Shown here: one piece after another, positions 28,059 through 37,127 of the stretch
Layout: each line of letters opens with the position of its first letter
Position numbering within the stretch: position 1 is the first letter of the stretch
NCBI RefSeq assembly: GCF_039537665.1
Contig: NZ_BAABAY010000007.1
Span: 252,619-316,618, forward strand
DNA length: 64,000 bases
Direction of reading: 5' to 3'
From: Gaetbulibacter_A aestuarii
GTDB lineage: Bacteria; Bacteroidota; Bacteroidia; Flavobacteriales; Flavobacteriaceae
Program-made: the position numbers and the translations under genes
Notes under the pieces: generated by a model
Databases searched by the model: none
Told to the model about the DNA's origin: nothing
The model's input: the letters and a program-made list of their open reading frames with translations, nothing else

Positions 28059-28388
28059 CTACTCCTGATTATCCTCTTCAGTATTTCTAAAATAAATTTT
28101 ATCAGTCAACCATTCGTGAATGGCCAACGCATGAGGTTTCGGTAATTTTTCGTAAAATTTAGATACCTCGATCTGCTCCTTATTTTCGAAGATTTCTTCA
28201 AGGCTGTCGTTATAAGTAGCAAATTCTTCCAATTTTTCAATCAATTCTTTTTTGATCTCTGTATTGATTTGCTCTGCACGCTTAGCAATAATGGAAATTG
28301 ACTCATAAATATTGCCTGTTGGCTGGTCAATTTGATTTCTGTCATACGTTACCGTATTTACAGGAGCATTAATTTTCTTTAAATCCAT
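28059..28388 (-). CDS. rpoZ: RNA polymerase omega subunit, Bacteroidota type
   Basis: The 109-residue protein matches the Bacteroidota omega/Rpb6-like subunit, with TGNIYESISIIAKRAEQIN as the conserved core that clamps the C-terminus of beta-prime. The acidic, coil-rich tail (LEEFATYNDSLEEIFENK) is also seen in homologues. It lies 4 nt after bamD on the same strand and is probably co-transcribed with it, a common flavobacterial arrangement. The 170 nt after it hold only weak hairpins before coaBC begins. Confidence 0.88.
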   Translation of the reverse strand: MDLKKINAPVNTVTYDRNQIDQPTGNIYESISIIAKRAEQINTEIKKELIEKLEEFATYNDSLEEIFENKEQIEVSKFYEKLPKPHALAIHEWLTDKIYFRNTEEDNQE

Positions 28389-28392
28389 GTTA

Positions 28393-29199
28393 TTAATTAT
28401 TTAACGTATTGCTGTAATTCTCTAATTCTTTATCCAGGTCTGAAGCCATGCCATCAGCTTCAATAATATGTTTAGAATTTACAAAGGACTTTTTAAAGTT
28501 CGTATAGTATTCTTTGGCTTTTTCAAGACGTTCTTGCTTTTTACTTTCCACACTATTCATGGCTAGCTTATAAGCAGAATCCAAACGATAGAACAAGGCA
28601 TCTTCACGCAAGGAAGAACCCGGGAAATCAAACAAGAAATTATCAAACGATTTTATAGATGCTTTATAATCAGAAATGGTATTATACTGTTTCGCAATTG
28701 CAAAGGCCTTTTCTTCCAATTTGAATTCTAGCTCTTTCATTAAGGTATTTGCTTCAGATACATTTTCTGATTCAGGATAAGAGTCTATAAATGCCTGAAG
28801 CTTATCAATAGCTTCGTTTGTTTCTTTTTGATCTTTAGTGTATCGCGGCGATAACATATAATAGCTCTTGGCACTCAAAAAAGAAGCTTCTGCAGCTTTT
28901 TCACTTTTTGGGTAACTTGATGCAAAACGTTCAAACTGGTAGCCTGCAATGTAATAATCCTTCATTTCATAAAAGGTTTTACAATACAAATACATCAATT
29001 TTTCGGCTTGCGGCTTTCCTCTGTAGGCTGGTACAATCTGAGCGAATAGTTTATTCGCTTTTTCATACTTACCCTGACTGTACAACGAATCACCTAATTT
29101 GTACTTAAACGCTGTATCTTCAGATTTCAGTGCTTTTTGGTATTCGCTGCAACTCGCAAAAAGTGTCGCTACAAGTGCTATATAAATAAAGTTCTTCAT
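28393..29199 (-). CDS. bamD: Outer-membrane assembly lipoprotein BamD
   Basis: The 268-residue lipoprotein (lipobox FASC, Cys17) is made of tetratricopeptide-like helical repeats. GDSLYSQGKYEKANKLF, YYIAGYQFERFASSYP and AIDKLQAFIDSYPESE are successive repeats. BamD is a core part of the BAM complex that folds beta-barrel proteins into the outer membrane, on the periplasmic side. It precedes rpoZ and has its own -7 element (TAATTTTG) 16 nt upstream. Confidence 0.9.
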   Translation of the reverse strand: MKNFIYIALVATLFASCSEYQKALKSEDTAFKYKLGDSLYSQGKYEKANKLFAQIVPAYRGKPQAEKLMYLYCKTFYEMKDYYIAGYQFERFASSYPKSEKAAEASFLSAKSYYMLSPRYTKDQKETNEAIDKLQAFIDSYPESENVSEANTLMKELEFKLEEKAFAIAKQYNTISDYKASIKSFDNFLFDFPGSSLREDALFYRLDSAYKLAMNSVESKKQERLEKAKEYYTNFKKSFVNSKHIIEADGMASDLDKELENYSNTLNN

Positions 29200-29215
29200 A
29201 AAAATAAACAGGCTG

Positions 29216-29223
29216 CAAAATTA
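29216..29223 (-). promoter_or_regulatory. -7 element TAATTTTG of bamD-rpoZ
   Basis: Read on the minus strand, the octamer is TAATTTTG, an exact TAnnTTTG match, 16 nt before the bamD start. A -33 TTTG is not evident. Confidence 0.6.
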
Positions 29224-29315
29224 AGTTAATAATATGGATTTAAAAAATATAATTTCGAAGCTAATGTAAAGGCTAAAACTTGGGTTACAAGAGGGTTTAA
29301 GTATAATTTAACACC

Positions 29316-30197
29316 CTAAAAGGATTTTACAAATTCCTTAATTTTTGCTTTAAGTCCATCTGAAGCAGGTACCAAAGGTAACCGGACGGTATCCTGACAT
29401 AATTCAAGCGCTTCAAAAACAGCTTTAATACCGGCAGGATTGTTTTCTTCAAAAATATAACCAATAATATCCATCATTTTAAAATGAATCGCATAGGCCT
29501 GCTTGGCATGTCCCCCTAAACCCAGATGAATCATGTTTGAAAATTCTTTAGGAAATGCCTGTCCAATAACCGAAATAACCCCTGCTCCACCAGCTAAAAC
29601 AATGCCTAGAGCCAGATCATCGTCGCCGGATATAATCAGGAAATCATCAGGTTTGCTTTTTAGCAATTCCAGGTATTGCGCTACATTATTTCCGGCTTCT
29701 TTCACGCCAATAATATTATCGAAATCATTGGCCAAACGAATTGTTGTACCCGGCTCCATATTCTTTGAAGTACGCCCCGGAACATTGTACAAAATAATAT
29801 CAATTGGCGAGGCTTCAGAAATAGCTTTAAAATGTTGGTAAAGTCCTTCCTGTGTAGGTTTACTGTAATATGGGCAAACGGACAAAATAGCATCTATTTC
29901 GCTTAGATCCGTATTGGAAATTTCATCCAAAACACTCGTTGTGTTATTACCACCTATACCCAAAACTAAGGGTACACGTTTCTTATTTGTTTCAACAATG
30001 GTTTTTACAACGGCTTGCTTTTCTTCTCTATTTAAGGTAGCACTCTCACCGGTGGTACCACAAATAACAAGATAGTCGGTACCATTTTCTATATTAAAAT
30101 TCACAATGGCCGCAAGTGCCTCGTGATCTACACTTAGATCAGATTTAAAGGGTGTTACCAGAGCAACCCCAGTTCCTAAAAACCTACTATTAGTCAT
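29316..30197 (-). CDS. dapA: 4-hydroxy-tetrahydrodipicolinate synthase
   Basis: This TIM-barrel aldolase condenses pyruvate with aspartate semialdehyde, the first committed step to diaminopimelate and lysine. CGTTGESATL is the carboxylate-binding motif, the proton-relay Tyr is in LYNVPGRTS, and the Schiff-base Lys is in IGVKEAGNN. I chose the ATG at 30197 (293 residues, MTNSRFLGTG). A TTG two codons upstream is less likely. The start overlaps the DUF6913-like gene by 8 nt, so the two are coupled. dapF lies elsewhere in the window. Confidence 0.94.
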   Translation of the reverse strand: MTNSRFLGTGVALVTPFKSDLSVDHEALAAIVNFNIENGTDYLVICGTTGESATLNREEKQAVVKTIVETNKKRVPLVLGIGGNNTTSVLDEISNTDLSEIDAILSVCPYYSKPTQEGLYQHFKAISEASPIDIILYNVPGRTSKNMEPGTTIRLANDFDNIIGVKEAGNNVAQYLELLKSKPDDFLIISGDDDLALGIVLAGGAGVISVIGQAFPKEFSNMIHLGLGGHAKQAYAIHFKMMDIIGYIFEENNPAGIKAVFEALELCQDTVRLPLVPASDGLKAKIKEFVKSF

Positions 30198-30717
30198 GTT
30201 CAATTTTGTTTAGTATGGTTAAGTATTTTACAACTTCAGCTTTAAAAACATCAAATTTTTTGACGCTGGTTTTAATAATCAAATCATTCAGACGCTCATC
30301 GGGTTGAAATAATCCTATTTTAAAATCAGCTTTAGAAAGCGCTGTTAAAAGCTTTAATTCTAAAATATCCGTTTCGTAAAAACTAACAAGTGCATCGAAC
30401 TTTTTATTTAAAAAACTCTCTAACTCAACATTTTTAATGACACCCTTTCTTCCGAAGTCGTCCGGATTAAAACATTTATCCCAGGTATTCAAATTGCTTT
30501 TATCTTCAAGTGTAAATGAAATAACCTCTAAACGATTAGGTCTGATATGAAGTTCCTGAGCTAAATTTTCAAAAGCACTCAAATAATTAAAATCCTTTAA
30601 ATAGGCAATAACGCCTAAGCTCTTAACAGGGGTATTAGAAACCTGCTGAGCACGAGAAGTTAACAATTTGTTTAAATACTTTTGATTGGATTTTTCTTTA
30701 AAACCTTTAAAAATCAT
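30190..30717 (-). CDS. DUF6913-like protein of unknown function
   Basis: The 175-residue soluble protein has alternating beta strands and helices. SLGVIAYLKDFN, VISFTLEDKS and DALVSFYETDILELKLL are the most regular parts. It resembles a flavobacterial family that I recall as DUF6913 and that commonly precedes dapA. There is no signal peptide or membrane segment. It is translationally coupled to dapA and preceded by two tandem -7 elements. I assign no function. Confidence 0.72.
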   Translation of the reverse strand: MIFKGFKEKSNQKYLNKLLTSRAQQVSNTPVKSLGVIAYLKDFNYLSAFENLAQELHIRPNRLEVISFTLEDKSNLNTWDKCFNPDDFGRKGVIKNVELESFLNKKFDALVSFYETDILELKLLTALSKADFKIGLFQPDERLNDLIIKTSVKKFDVFKAEVVKYLTILNKIEHD

Positions 30718-30736
30718 GTATCTTTAAGCCTTTTCG

Positions 30737-30753
30737 CAAAGGTAGCAAAAGTA
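30737..30753 (-). promoter_or_regulatory. Two tandem -7 elements before the DUF6913-dapA operon
   Basis: On the minus strand, TACTTTTG (30753 to 30746) and TACCTTTG (30744 to 30737) both match TAnnTTTG and lie one base apart. Either could serve the gene starting at 30717. The divergent gene starts at 30776, so both promoters are packed into under 60 nt. Confidence 0.55.
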
Positions 30754-30775
30754 TACTCAAAAACGCCGTTTCGTT

Positions 30776-31534
30776 ATGCGCTTAACACATTTTATTTTTT
30801 TGTTGTTTATCACAACTTTTTTCGGTTGCAAAGATAAGCCCCTAGGAGTTTCTCGTATTGAAGGTAAACAAATTCCTGTTGCAGATAGTATTATTGGAGA
30901 CCCCTCTATTGAGGCCTATGTAAAGCCCTTTAGAGAAGGTATAAAAGCAGATTTGGATAGCACTCTGGCGTATGCCCCTAATACCTTGTCTAAGTCTGAT
31001 GGCGAATTCAATACGGCTATAGGTAACTTGATGGCCGATGCCGTGTACGAACAAGCCAGTCCGGTTTTTGAAAGACGTACCGGCCATAAAATTGATGCCG
31101 TTTTATTGAATTACGGTGGTATTCGTGGTTTACTACCTAAAGGGAATGTAAGTAAGCGCACAGCCTATGAAATTATGCCTTTTGAAAACAGCATTATGGT
31201 TGTAACTATGAAAGGTTCAGCAATAAAAGATCTCATGCATTATTTATTAAAAGCCAAGGCAGCGCATCCAATTTCAGGTTTGAAATTAAGCATGGATGCC
31301 GATTTCAAACTGGTTAATGCTACAATTAATAATAATCCAATTGATGCAAACAAAACCTATTATGTAGCCACAAGTGATTATTTATTTCATGGTGGTGACA
31401 ATATGGATTTCTTTAAAGATAATGAAGGGTCGACTTTGTTGAATTATAAAATAAGAAATGCTTTAATTGATTATTTTATTAAAAAAGACACCATCAATCC
31501 GAAAAGAGACGATCGATTCATTCAAATTAAATAA
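30776..31534 (+). CDS. 5'-nucleotidase C-terminal domain lipoprotein
   Basis: The 252-residue lipoprotein (lipobox FFGC, Cys18) consists of the substrate-binding C-terminal domain of UshA-type 5'-nucleotidases. NLMADAVYEQA, LLNYGGIRGLLPKGN and YEIMPFENSIMVV are the hallmark blocks, and YLFHGGDNMDFF holds the usual aromatic base-stacking region. It lacks the metallophosphatase half, which is encoded by the next gene 3 nt downstream. The two products probably work together in the periplasm to strip phosphate from nucleotides. Confidence 0.88.
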   Translation: MRLTHFIFLLFITTFFGCKDKPLGVSRIEGKQIPVADSIIGDPSIEAYVKPFREGIKADLDSTLAYAPNTLSKSDGEFNTAIGNLMADAVYEQASPVFERRTGHKIDAVLLNYGGIRGLLPKGNVSKRTAYEIMPFENSIMVVTMKGSAIKDLMHYLLKAKAAHPISGLKLSMDADFKLVNATINNNPIDANKTYYVATSDYLFHGGDNMDFFKDNEGSTLLNYKIRNALIDYFIKKDTINPKRDDRFIQIK

Positions 31535-31537
31535 GTT

Positions 31538-32452
31538 ATGAAACGCAGATCATTTATTCAGAAAACTGCTGTAGGAACTGCGGCATTAGGGCTTGGAGGA
31601 CTAGGCCTTCAATCTTTTACTTCCAACTATAAAAAACACCTTACAATTCTTCATACGAATGATGTGCATAGTCATATTGATCCATTCGGACCAAATGAAG
31701 GCAGATTTTCCAAGTTGGGAGGTGTTGCCAGACGAGCCACTTTAATTGAAAATATTCGAAAAGAAAACCCAAATAACTTATTGCTTGACGCCGGAGATAT
31801 TTTTCAAGGTACGCCTTATTTTAATTATTACGGCGGGGAACTGGAATTCACCTTAATGAGTAAGCTGAAATATGATGCCGCTACCTTGGGAAATCATGAT
31901 TTTGATAATGGTTTAGAAGGATTATTAGCTCAATTACCAAACGCTCAATTTCCCTTTGTTTCTGCCAATTACGATTTTAAGAATACCATTATGGAAGGTC
32001 ATACTAAGCCCTACACCATTTTTATAAAAGATGGGATTAAGGTAGGTGTATTTGGTTTGGGTGTTGCCTTTGAAGGTCTTGTAAATAAAATAAATTACAA
32101 AGAAACTCAATACCTTGATCCGGTTGAAATTGCCCAGGATATGACACGCATTTTGAAAGAAAATGAAAACTGCGATCTTATTATTTGCTTATCGCATCTT
32201 GGCTACTACTACAAAAATAATCCTGATCGGGTATCAGATCTGAATTTAGCGGCAAAAACGAAGGATATCGACCTCATTATTGGTGGACACACACATACCT
32301 TTTTAAAAAAACCCACAGTTACTAAAAACAGTGAAGGAAAAAATATGTTAATCAACCAGGTGGGTTGTTATGGTGTTAATTTAGGACGTATTGATTTTTA
32401 TTTTGATGACCAAATGAAAACAGCCGCAGACGGCACTACCATAATAGTTTAA
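31538..32452 (+). CDS. Secreted metallophosphatase, UshA N-terminal domain type
   Basis: The 304-residue protein starts with a twin-arginine signal (MKRRSFIQKT followed by a Gly/Ala-rich stretch) and carries the dinuclear-metal site of the calcineurin-like family: HTNDVHSHID, DAGDIFQGTP, GNHDFDNG, LSHLGY and GGHTHTFL. This equals the catalytic half of UshA. The substrate-binding half is the gene directly upstream. The Tat signal suggests export in a folded, metal-loaded state, while the partner goes through Sec as a lipoprotein. Confidence 0.92.
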   Translation: MKRRSFIQKTAVGTAALGLGGLGLQSFTSNYKKHLTILHTNDVHSHIDPFGPNEGRFSKLGGVARRATLIENIRKENPNNLLLDAGDIFQGTPYFNYYGGELEFTLMSKLKYDAATLGNHDFDNGLEGLLAQLPNAQFPFVSANYDFKNTIMEGHTKPYTIFIKDGIKVGVFGLGVAFEGLVNKINYKETQYLDPVEIAQDMTRILKENENCDLIICLSHLGYYYKNNPDRVSDLNLAAKTKDIDLIIGGHTHTFLKKPTVTKNSEGKNMLINQVGCYGVNLGRIDFYFDDQMKTAADGTTIIV

Positions 32453-32493
32453 AACGAAGTCTTTAAAGCAGGTTTTCAAAAATTAGGAACTTC

Positions 32494-33210
32494 CTAAGAA
32501 TTATTAATGATGTAATTCGATTGTTTTTTATTGGAATATTTCATCCTGGCCTGTTGATAAAGAAAATAGAAAGCCAGAATTAAAAATGTTGTTGAAATAA
32601 CATTTAAAATACATTTTTTGGTCAAGTACAAATAGGCAATACCAATAACCTCATAAGAGATAAGTAGTACAGAACCGATAAGCAGGTACATCGATTTCTT
32701 ATCATCCCTGTAGAAATAATTAATTATTGCAGAACACAACAACGAAACTAAAATTCCATTATAAAAAAATTCAAAGAAAAGGTTCGCGGAAGATGATCTA
32801 ATTATAATATCCTGTAACTCGTAAAGCGCATAAAAACTAAAAAACGCCAAAACAAAAAGGTGAAATCTGAAATTTTGCCAAACACTTCTGAAATTAATAG
32901 AATTCAAAATTTCAATTAACAAACAGGCATAAGCAATAATATAAAGCGCATTTCCTAAGTAGTAATCTAAATTATTAGGCATGATCCCACTGAATAACGA
33001 AGCGAAATCCGACATGGCAAAACAATAAACAAACAAGGAAAAAAATAAAGTTTTCTTCTTGACTGAAATAGTATATAATATGGCAATTAAAGGAAGAATA
33101 AAACTTGCAGTCAAATGAGCATAATCGCCATGTTCCCCTAAATCAAAAGAGATAAAAAGAAGATAGATAAAAACGATTAACGCTACTAAAAATTTAGATT
33201 TGAGTGACAT
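32494..33210 (-). CDS. Multi-helix membrane protein, paralogue of the next gene
   Basis: The 238-residue product is almost entirely hydrophobic with seven or eight predicted helices and short basic loops. I chose the ATG at 33210, since the longer reading starts at TTG three codons upstream. It resembles the protein at 33372-34115 in length, topology and spaced residues: the motif KKKTLFFSLF matches KKKSLYFNIF, and WQNFRFHLFVL matches WKNFKLPLFVL. The layout is YhhN-like but I cannot confirm that family. The function is unknown. Confidence 0.68.
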   Translation of the reverse strand: MSLKSKFLVALIVFIYLLFISFDLGEHGDYAHLTASFILPLIAILYTISVKKKTLFFSLFVYCFAMSDFASLFSGIMPNNLDYYLGNALYIIAYACLLIEILNSINFRSVWQNFRFHLFVLAFFSFYALYELQDIIIRSSSANLFFEFFYNGILVSLLCSAIINYFYRDDKKSMYLLIGSVLLISYEVIGIAYLYLTKKCILNVISTTFLILAFYFLYQQARMKYSNKKQSNYIINNS

Positions 33211-33371
33211 AGCTAACAAATAACCTTAGCAAACATAAAATAAATTTTGCAATTAATCGACAAAAAAATGCTTTTTATCGTTTTTTTTTATCTTTTTATC
33301 GGATTTAAATACATTTTACCTACAATTTTAGACAGTTTTACCTTACGATATTAATGGATTTTTAAATATAA

Positions 33372-34115
33372 TTAATACTCTTCTTCTTCCTCCGGGTAGG
33401 CCGATCGTTTTTTTGATTTCATATTTGTTTGCATAAGAAAAAAATAATACGACCCTAAACTAAATGAAATCCATATCAAAGCATAAATCATTTCACGACT
33501 TAAATAAGCGTATACTATACCTAAAACATCCTGAAATACAATAAGTAAACAGCCTAAAAAGAAATAAAAAGACTTTTTGTCATTCCAATATAAAAAATTT
33601 ATTAAGGCTAAAGTGAATAAAATCAGTAATGATAGATTATATATAAGATCAAATAAAAACATGGTGAAATCAGCAATTCTCACAGAGTTGACAAATACAT
33701 AAATTATATAAGTGCCAAGTGCGGTTAAAACAAATAATGGAAGCTTAAAATTTTTCCAAATCAACTTAAAACTAATTTTAGAAGAAATCAAATAAATTAA
33801 AGAAATGTAACCAACGGCCAGAAGACTATTTGTGATTAAATAATTGTGCCGCTCTACAATAAATGAACGCAAATAGATACCAAAAATCACGGAATAATCC
33901 CAGTACGACAAAAAGTTTGCGACCATGCAACAAATCATAAAAATGTTGAAATACAAGGATTTTTTCTTAAGAAATAAAAAATAAAAAAATCCAATAACAG
34001 GAGCAGTTAAATAAACTACTTTCATTCCAGCTCGAACATCAAAGGAAACCAGCATGAAATATAAAACAACGGATAGAATAAATAACCCTATAAAAAATAA
34101 AGAAATGGACTTCAT
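33372..34115 (-). CDS. Multi-helix membrane protein, tandem paralogue
   Basis: The 247-residue product has seven or eight hydrophobic helices and a short charged tail ending EEEEEY. I chose the ATG at 34115. The longer reading begins at TTG two codons upstream. It is a diverged copy of the gene at 32494-33210, with KKKSLYFNIF, WKNFKLPLFVL and NDKKSFYFFLGC all aligned to equivalents there. About 160 nt of A/T-rich sequence separates the two genes, so each may have its own promoter. The function is unknown. Confidence 0.68.
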   Translation of the reverse strand: MKSISLFFIGLFILSVVLYFMLVSFDVRAGMKVVYLTAPVIGFFYFLFLKKKSLYFNIFMICCMVANFLSYWDYSVIFGIYLRSFIVERHNYLITNSLLAVGYISLIYLISSKISFKLIWKNFKLPLFVLTALGTYIIYVFVNSVRIADFTMFLFDLIYNLSLLILFTLALINFLYWNDKKSFYFFLGCLLIVFQDVLGIVYAYLSREMIYALIWISFSLGSYYFFLMQTNMKSKKRSAYPEEEEEY

Positions 34116-34277
34116 AAGCAATTTTTTAAAATTTTACTTTTTTTCGAAATGTAACGAAAAAAAATAGTTTTTTTTTCTGTGTCTCTTAATTATGTCCTTA
34201 AATGCTAATTTTTTAAGTTGAAATTAATTTCTTAATCGATAAAAAATAAATATCACCAACTCTCGCCTCAATATTTT

Positions 34278-36272
34278 TTAAATTTTTTCTAGAAATTCAT
34301 ACTCACTCAACAAGAGAATATTTAGTTTTTCAGCCTTTTCCTTCTTGCTCGGCCCCATATTAGCTCCGGCTACGATGTAACTGGTTTTAGAAGATATGGA
34401 ACTACTTACTTTTCCGCCGTTATCTTCGATCAATTTTTTTAATTCTGGTCGGGAAACAGTTTCAAAAACCCCGGATATTACAACAATATCTCCTTTCAAT
34501 TTATCTGTTTGTGCTGCCAGATCTTCGGCAGAAAGGGCTAATTGCACTCCAATTTCTTTAAGATTATTAATGATATTGAGGTTTTCTTCCTTATCAAAAA
34601 AAGCTACGACACTGGAGGCAATCTTACTGCCTATTTCATCAACGTTGATCAATTCGTCTTCTGAGGCGTCCATTAAAGCATCAATATTTTTGTAGTGTTT
34701 GGCCAATTTCTTAGCCACTGTTTCTCCTACATAACGAATACCCAAAGCATAAAGTACGCGCTCAAAAGGAACTTCCTTTGAAGCTTCAATACCTTTAACC
34801 ATATTTTCAGCACTTTTATCTGCCATCCGTTCTAAAGGAATGATCTGCTCTTTTGTTAGACCATACAGATCGGAATAATTAGTAATGAGCCCTTCATTGA
34901 CCAATAATGCCACTGTTTCACCGCCAAGACCTTCAATATCCATGGCTTTTCGGGAAATATAATGTTGTATCCGACCAATTATCTGTGGTTTACAACCGTT
35001 GTAATTCGGACAGTAATGTTGTGCTTCGCCCTCCTGACGTACCAATTCGGTATGACATTCCGGACAATGCGTGATAAAATGGGTAGGTTCTGAATCTTGA
35101 GGTCGTTTAGATAAATCGACTCCTAAAATTTTCGGAATGATCTCCCCGCCTTTTTCCACATACACTGTATCGCCAACACGTATATCCAATTTTTCAATTT
35201 GATCGGCATTATGAAGTGAAGCACGTTTCACCGTAGTTCCCGCCAGTTCCACTGGTTCTAAATTAGCCACCGGTGTTATTGCTCCTGTGCGCCCTACCTG
35301 ATAGGAAATACTTTTCAAAACAGTTGAAACTTGTTCTGCTTTAAACTTGTACGCCATGGCCCAACGCGGGGATTTAGCGGTATAACCTAATTCCTCCTGT
35401 TGCGCTAAACTATTTACTTTAACCACAACCCCGTCGGTTTCAAAAGGTAAATCCCTTCTAGCTTCATCCCAATGATCTATAAATTCAAAAACAGCATCCA
35501 TGGAATTAACCAATCTTGCGGCATCGGGAACTTTAAAACCCCATTCACGGGCCTTTTCTAAACTTTCATACTGGGATTTTAATCCTAAATGCGAACCAAT
35601 AATATTATAAAGTAAACACTCTAAAGGTCGTTTGGCAACCTCCGCGCTGTCCTGTAATTTTAAGCTTCCTGAAGCTGTATTTCTAGGATTTCTGTAAGGC
35701 TCCTCACCTATTTCTATCCGTTCTTCATTCATTTTATTAAACCCTTCAAAAGGCAAAATAATTTCACCTCGAATTTCAAATTTTTCGGGATAATCACCTT
35801 TTAAATGTAGTGGAACTGTTCGGATGGTTTTTACATTTGCTGTAACATCATCACCTTGAAATCCGTCACCTCGTGTTACTGCTTTAACTAATTTACCATG
35901 TTCATAGGTTAAACAAATGGAAGCTCCGTCATACTTCAATTCACAGGTGTATTGCACCTCGGATTCAATAATTTTCTTGATTCGAACCTCCCAATCTAAG
36001 AGATCCTCTTTAGAATATGAATTATCCAGAGAATACATGCGATGCTCATGAACTACCGTTTCAAAATTCTTGGTAACTGCACCACCAACCCGCTGGCTGG
36101 GTGAATTAGGATCGAAAAATTCAGGATGTTTTGCTTCAAGTTCCTGAAGCATTTTTAATTTGATATCGAACTCATAATCGGTGATCGTTGGATTATCTAA
36201 AACATAATAATTGTAATTATGCTCCCGAAGTTCTTTGCGAAGGGCTTCAATTTGGTCTTTAACGGTACTCAT
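34278..36272 (-). CDS. ligA: NAD-dependent DNA ligase
   Basis: The 664-residue enzyme seals nicks in replication and repair. Domains in order are Ia (N-terminal helices, YYVLDNPTITDYEFD), the adenylation domain with the nucleotide-binding Lys in CELKYDGAS, an OB fold, a Cys4 zinc finger (CPECHTE...CPNYNGC), helix-hairpin-helix repeats (about 440-570) and a C-terminal BRCT domain (about 590-664). All catalytic blocks are intact. It ends next to prmC with no gap. The stop is preceded by the BRCT hallmark KTSYIVAG. Confidence 0.96.
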   Translation of the reverse strand: MSTVKDQIEALRKELREHNYNYYVLDNPTITDYEFDIKLKMLQELEAKHPEFFDPNSPSQRVGGAVTKNFETVVHEHRMYSLDNSYSKEDLLDWEVRIKKIIESEVQYTCELKYDGASICLTYEHGKLVKAVTRGDGFQGDDVTANVKTIRTVPLHLKGDYPEKFEIRGEIILPFEGFNKMNEERIEIGEEPYRNPRNTASGSLKLQDSAEVAKRPLECLLYNIIGSHLGLKSQYESLEKAREWGFKVPDAARLVNSMDAVFEFIDHWDEARRDLPFETDGVVVKVNSLAQQEELGYTAKSPRWAMAYKFKAEQVSTVLKSISYQVGRTGAITPVANLEPVELAGTTVKRASLHNADQIEKLDIRVGDTVYVEKGGEIIPKILGVDLSKRPQDSEPTHFITHCPECHTELVRQEGEAQHYCPNYNGCKPQIIGRIQHYISRKAMDIEGLGGETVALLVNEGLITNYSDLYGLTKEQIIPLERMADKSAENMVKGIEASKEVPFERVLYALGIRYVGETVAKKLAKHYKNIDALMDASEDELINVDEIGSKIASSVVAFFDKEENLNIINNLKEIGVQLALSAEDLAAQTDKLKGDIVVISGVFETVSRPELKKLIEDNGGKVSSSISSKTSYIVAGANMGPSKKEKAEKLNILLLSEYEFLEKI

Positions 36273-37127
36273 TTAATTATATATCGCTTTAATCATTCTA
36301 TCTTTTTTAAAAATATCCTGTTTTAATTGAATATCATGGAATCCTTCACTGGTTAATAATTGAATCATTTGGTTTCCTAAAAACTCATTGATTTCGAAAA
36401 ACAAGCGGCCTTTTGGTTTTAAATGAATTTTAGAAAACCGGCAAATCGCTCTGTAAAATAATAACGGATCCTCATCTTCTACAAATAACGCCAAATGCGG
36501 TTCGTTATCCAAAACATTTGAAGCCATGCTGGTCTTTTCTTTTTTCCGAACGTAAGGCGGATTAGACACAATGATATCAAATTTTTGCTGAAAAAGTGCT
36601 GAAGTAGATTCGATGTCTAAAATATCAGTATCTATAAAATTGACCTTAACCAAATTCAATTCTGCATTCTTCTGAGCTACGCTCAAAGCTTGGGTACTAA
36701 TATCTAAGGCAAAAACCTGAGAATTCGGGAGGTTTTTTGCCAACGCAACAGCAATACAGCCACTTCCGGTACCCACATCTAATATTTGTAATGGTTCTGA
36801 AGCGTCCTCGTGATTTAATATCCACTGAACCAATTCTTCAGTTTCAGGTCTTGGTATCAATACATCAGAATTCACTTTGAATGGTAACCCAAAAAACTCC
36901 GTTTCACCTATAATATATTGAATCGGTTTTTCCGCCCGCAACTGCTGTAATGCTTTTTGAAGTTTTTGAGGCGTTTCCAAAACGTCATCAGGTCTGAGAG
37001 CGATTTGTAATCTTGTTTTCTGGTAATAAAACTCCGTTAATAAATAAAAGAAACTGTCTACCTCATCAGCGCCATAAATAGCATCTAATACATCATGAAA
37101 TTCTTGTTTAATCGATTTAAAGGTCAT
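36273..37127 (-). CDS. prmC: Peptide chain release factor N5-glutamine methyltransferase
   Basis: The protein methylates the Gln of the GGQ motif in release factors RF1 and RF2, which raises termination efficiency. The S-adenosylmethionine site ILDVGTGSGCIAVALA and the catalytic NPPY in IIVSNPPYVR are present, along with the N-terminal helical domain. I chose the ATG at 37127 (284 residues) because it overlaps the stop of the GNAT gene as ATGA. A TTG six codons upstream gives the longer reading. It abuts ligA directly. Confidence 0.93.
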   Translation of the reverse strand: MTFKSIKQEFHDVLDAIYGADEVDSFFYLLTEFYYQKTRLQIALRPDDVLETPQKLQKALQQLRAEKPIQYIIGETEFFGLPFKVNSDVLIPRPETEELVQWILNHEDASEPLQILDVGTGSGCIAVALAKNLPNSQVFALDISTQALSVAQKNAELNLVKVNFIDTDILDIESTSALFQQKFDIIVSNPPYVRKKEKTSMASNVLDNEPHLALFVEDEDPLLFYRAICRFSKIHLKPKGRLFFEINEFLGNQMIQLLTSEGFHDIQLKQDIFKKDRMIKAIYN

